Shown here: positions 61,353 through 64,000 of the stretch, in pieces
Layout of the letters: every line of letters begins with the position of its first letter
Position numbering within the stretch: the stretch's first letter is position 1
Assembly: GCA_037039925.1 (NCBI GenBank)
Contig: JAXRKP010001316.1
Location: forward strand, 30,001 to 94,000
Reading direction: 5' to 3'
Source of the DNA: Doris montereyensis
Taxonomy: Eukaryota; Mollusca; Gastropoda; Nudibranchia; Dorididae
Length of the DNA: 64,000 bases
The notes under the pieces: model-generated
What the model was told of the DNA's origin: nothing
The model's database searches: none
What the model saw: the letters and a program-made list of their open reading frames with translations, nothing else
Translations under genes and position numbers: made by a program

Positions 61353-64000
61353 GACATATTCTTTCTTTCTTTCTTTCTTTCTCTATCACCTCCCATTCTA
61401 CCTTTCGGTGTATGGGTTTTAGATGCCCGAAATGATCCTCCTCCAGGCTGCCCTGTCCTGACATTTTCTGTTTCCTTCCGTGAAAGTTAATTTTTTTTGC
61501 GTTAATGCCTCTTTTATATCTTATTGTATTCCCTACTGTCTTAAGGTCCAGGTTTTCAATGCCATAGTAGGACAGTAAACTGTGTTGTATACTGCTATTT
61601 TGGTTTTTGTTGACAATTCTTGTTTACCTACAAATGCCTTTCCTAGATGCTTATATATTGCACTTGCCTTTTGGATTCTCTGGCTGATTTCTTCTCTTAG
61701 TTTTCCTTCTGAGTTAATCATTACTCCTAAGTAATTGTAGCTTTGAACTTGTTCTAAAATCTCCCTGCCTAATTTAAGATTTTGTGTTTTAGCTTCCCTA
61801 GTTACTAGCATTGTTTTGGTTTTCTTTGCATTTACTCTCATTCCTCTTTTATTTAATTCATTATACATTATGTTGATATTTGATTGAGGTCCCTTTATGA
61901 TTTTTCAAACAGAACTAAATCATCAGTAAATGAAAGCATTGATACATTTACTGGTTTGAGCTTCCACATACCTACATTCATTTTCTTTATTTTTGAGGAT
62001 GCCTTTATGACTGAATCCATAAATGTGACAAACAACAGAGGACTTAGGATACAACCCTGTCTTACTCTATATCTACATCAAATTTTTCTGATACATTTCC
62101 AGCTACTCACTGTACATTTTGGTTTATTGTAAAAACTTTAATGACTTCTATTAAATTTTGCTCTACGTTGTGTTCTTTAGGAATGCCATAATTGTCCCTC
62201 CTCACAGTGTCAAATGCCTTTCTAAGTCAATAAAACACAGGTGCAAGTCAATGTTTCTCTCAAAGAACTTTTCTATTATTTGTCTAATTGTAAATATGTG
62301 ATCTTGTACACTTCTTCCTGATCTAAATCCACTCTGGTGTTCTTCAATCTGATCCTCTACTCTTTTTCCTTAGATCTCATTTCCAGAATCCTGGCATACA
62401 CTTTTCCTGGTACGCTAGGTAGTGATATCCCTCTATAGTTTGAGCATTCCATAGTTGATCCTTTTGTGTATTGGTACTACCGTTCCTTTATTCCAGTCGT
62501 CTGGTCCCTTTTGGACTTCCATGCTTGTTGACATATTGCATGTAGTAGTTTGTCTGCCTCTCTCCCTTGGTTTTTAATCATTTCTGGATAAACTTGATCT
62601 GCTCCTTGGCTTTTCTTAATTTCACTTTTCTTATAGCTGTTTGAAGATTTCTTCCATTGAGATATCTACATCTTCAGCTGTCTCATCTTGATTACTTGTT
62701 ACTCTTAATAATTGATCTGTACTCCTTGTTTCATATGTTCTGGAGGGATTATGTAATTGTTGAAAATACTTTCTCCATGTTTCCATGATTTCACTGTCTC
62801 CTTTCATTATTTCTCCTTTGACGTTCTTAATTTGTCATATTGGGCATGCTTTTGGTCTTTCTCATGCTCTTCATTGCTCCCCAGAGAACAGCTTTTGATT
62901 TCCTTGATAGCTTTCTTGAAGTCTTTGTCCAAACTCTTCCCACTGTTCCTGTTTTGCTTTCCTAATTTCCTCTTTGGTGATAGTTCTTTTACTAACGTAA
63001 TCTATCCTATCCTCTGGTCTCTTTGTTTGCAAGTATTTCTTCCAGGCATTCTTCTTTTCTTTGATTTTAGTCTTTGACATTCTCATTCCACCATGCTGCT
63101 TTTCATATCTCCTTTAATTTGTTTCCTACCACAGACCTCTTCAGTACAACTGAGGAGTGTTTCCTTATATATTTGCCACTTTTTTTCTATTGTGCTTTCC
63201 TTCAGATCCATCTGCCTTTCACTGATACATCTTTTTATCCTGGATTGGTATATCTGTTTGACTATTGGTTTATTTAGTTTCTCTATTTTGAGTTTAATAG
63301 CTTTCTTCTCTTTCCTTTTCTGTTTGTTTTCTTCACTTAATAATCTCATTTTGGCTATCACTAGGTGATGATCACTAAATATTTCAGCTTCTCTGCTTAC
63401 TCTAGCATCCATTGTACTGTAAAAAGGGGAGCTGCTAACTATTATGTAGTCTATGATTGACTTTTCACATCTGTCTTCATTTAGTCTTGTATATTTGTGG
63501 ATATCTTTATGAGGAAAAAATGTGTTTAGCTATATTCATGTTATTCTTTAGGCAAAAATCTATTTGTCTCTCTCCATTTGGAGAAGTTGTTGTCTCTCCT
63601 TCTTTACCTATTACTCCTCCTAATGTTTCTACATTGTTGCCTACTCTAACATTTAAATCTCCTAAAACCATTAATTCCTGTTTGGGTTTGAAATTCTGTG
63701 CAGCTGTTTGTAAATCATTTTCGAAAATATCTTGTTCTTCTTAGGTGGCATCTTCGTTTGGTTGTTAAGCTATTAATAATTTAATTTCTTTTCCTTTTGG
63801 TTTAATATTTACCTCTTATAGCCGTGGGCTTACAAATTTCCAACTTTCTAGTAGCATTTCTTGTCTTTTATGCATTATGAGGCCTAGTCCTGCTCTAGCT
63901 CTATCCTTGACATCTACTCCTGAGAAGATTAAAGTATGATTTGGTCCTACATTTTCTATTCCTTGTCCTTTTTCTTTGTTTCTATAATAGCCAAAATGTC
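61353..64000 (-). mobile_element. RTE-like LINE, copy E, runs off the right edge
   Basis: Same family as copies A-D on the minus strand. The 3' tail is the TTTC tract at 61353-61382; then LGREILEQVQSYNYLGVMIN (about 61760), the MNVGMWKL region near 61980, FIDLE near 62230, the linker with READKLLH (about 62560), SDHHLVIAKMRL (about 63370), GDLNARV (about 63650) and the AITET endonuclease start at the window edge. Frameshifts are common. The 5' leader is outside. Confidence 0.9.

Overview
This is a eukaryotic, AT-rich, intron- and transposon-dense window. It looks like a piece of an invertebrate nuclear genome, most likely a mollusc and perhaps a gastropod. That is an inference from the gene structure, the mix of LINE families and the many AGATCTAG-type simple repeats; nothing in the window fixes the species. 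No bacterial, viral or organellar gene is seen.

Two host genes can be reconstructed exon by exon. The first runs on the minus strand from about 40.27 kb to the left end of the window and beyond. Twenty-two exons (about 690 codons) spell a TEX11/ZIP4/SPO22-type TPR meiosis protein; the C-terminal part lies outside the window. Splice phases fit from exon to exon except at three A-runs, each of which is exactly one base short, and at one place where an exon seems to be missing (32.2-37.4 kb). The second gene runs on the plus strand (six phase-compatible exons, 52.07-60.25 kb) and encodes an acidic, serine-rich protein I do not recognise. The two genes diverge, with about 12 kb between them.

The rest is mostly mobile DNA. 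One LINE family with an apurinic-type endonuclease and a reverse transcriptase (RTE-like) is present five times: 1.87-5.15 kb (+), 6.40-9.69 kb (+), 42.84-46.02 kb (+), 32.79-34.14 kb (-) and 61.35 kb to the right edge (-). Target-site duplications can be read for the three plus-strand copies, which fixes the element's ends: a 5' leader with tandem monomers and a 3' (AAAG)n tail. The 42.84 kb copy sits inside an L2/CR1-group LINE. Other L2/CR1-group pieces lie at 16.9, 53.8, 54.4-56.3 and 61.0 kb. There is also a Tx1/L1-like LINE remnant (49.8-51.9 kb) and a second RTE-type fragment (35.6-36.8 kb, -).

DNA transposons and related repeats inside introns include a TTAA-flanked piggyBac-like element (13.88-14.81 kb) with a broken relative (24.7-27.6 kb), a mariner-like hairpin element (10.26-11.02 kb), a pogo/Tigger-like element (56.29-56.88 kb) and a large inverted repeat carrying a hammerhead-ribozyme-like motif (12.17-13.57 kb) that resembles Penelope-type termini. 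Simple repeats (GA, GATA, GAAA, ATT, AGATCT) and several pairs of unnamed dispersed repeats fill much of the remaining space.
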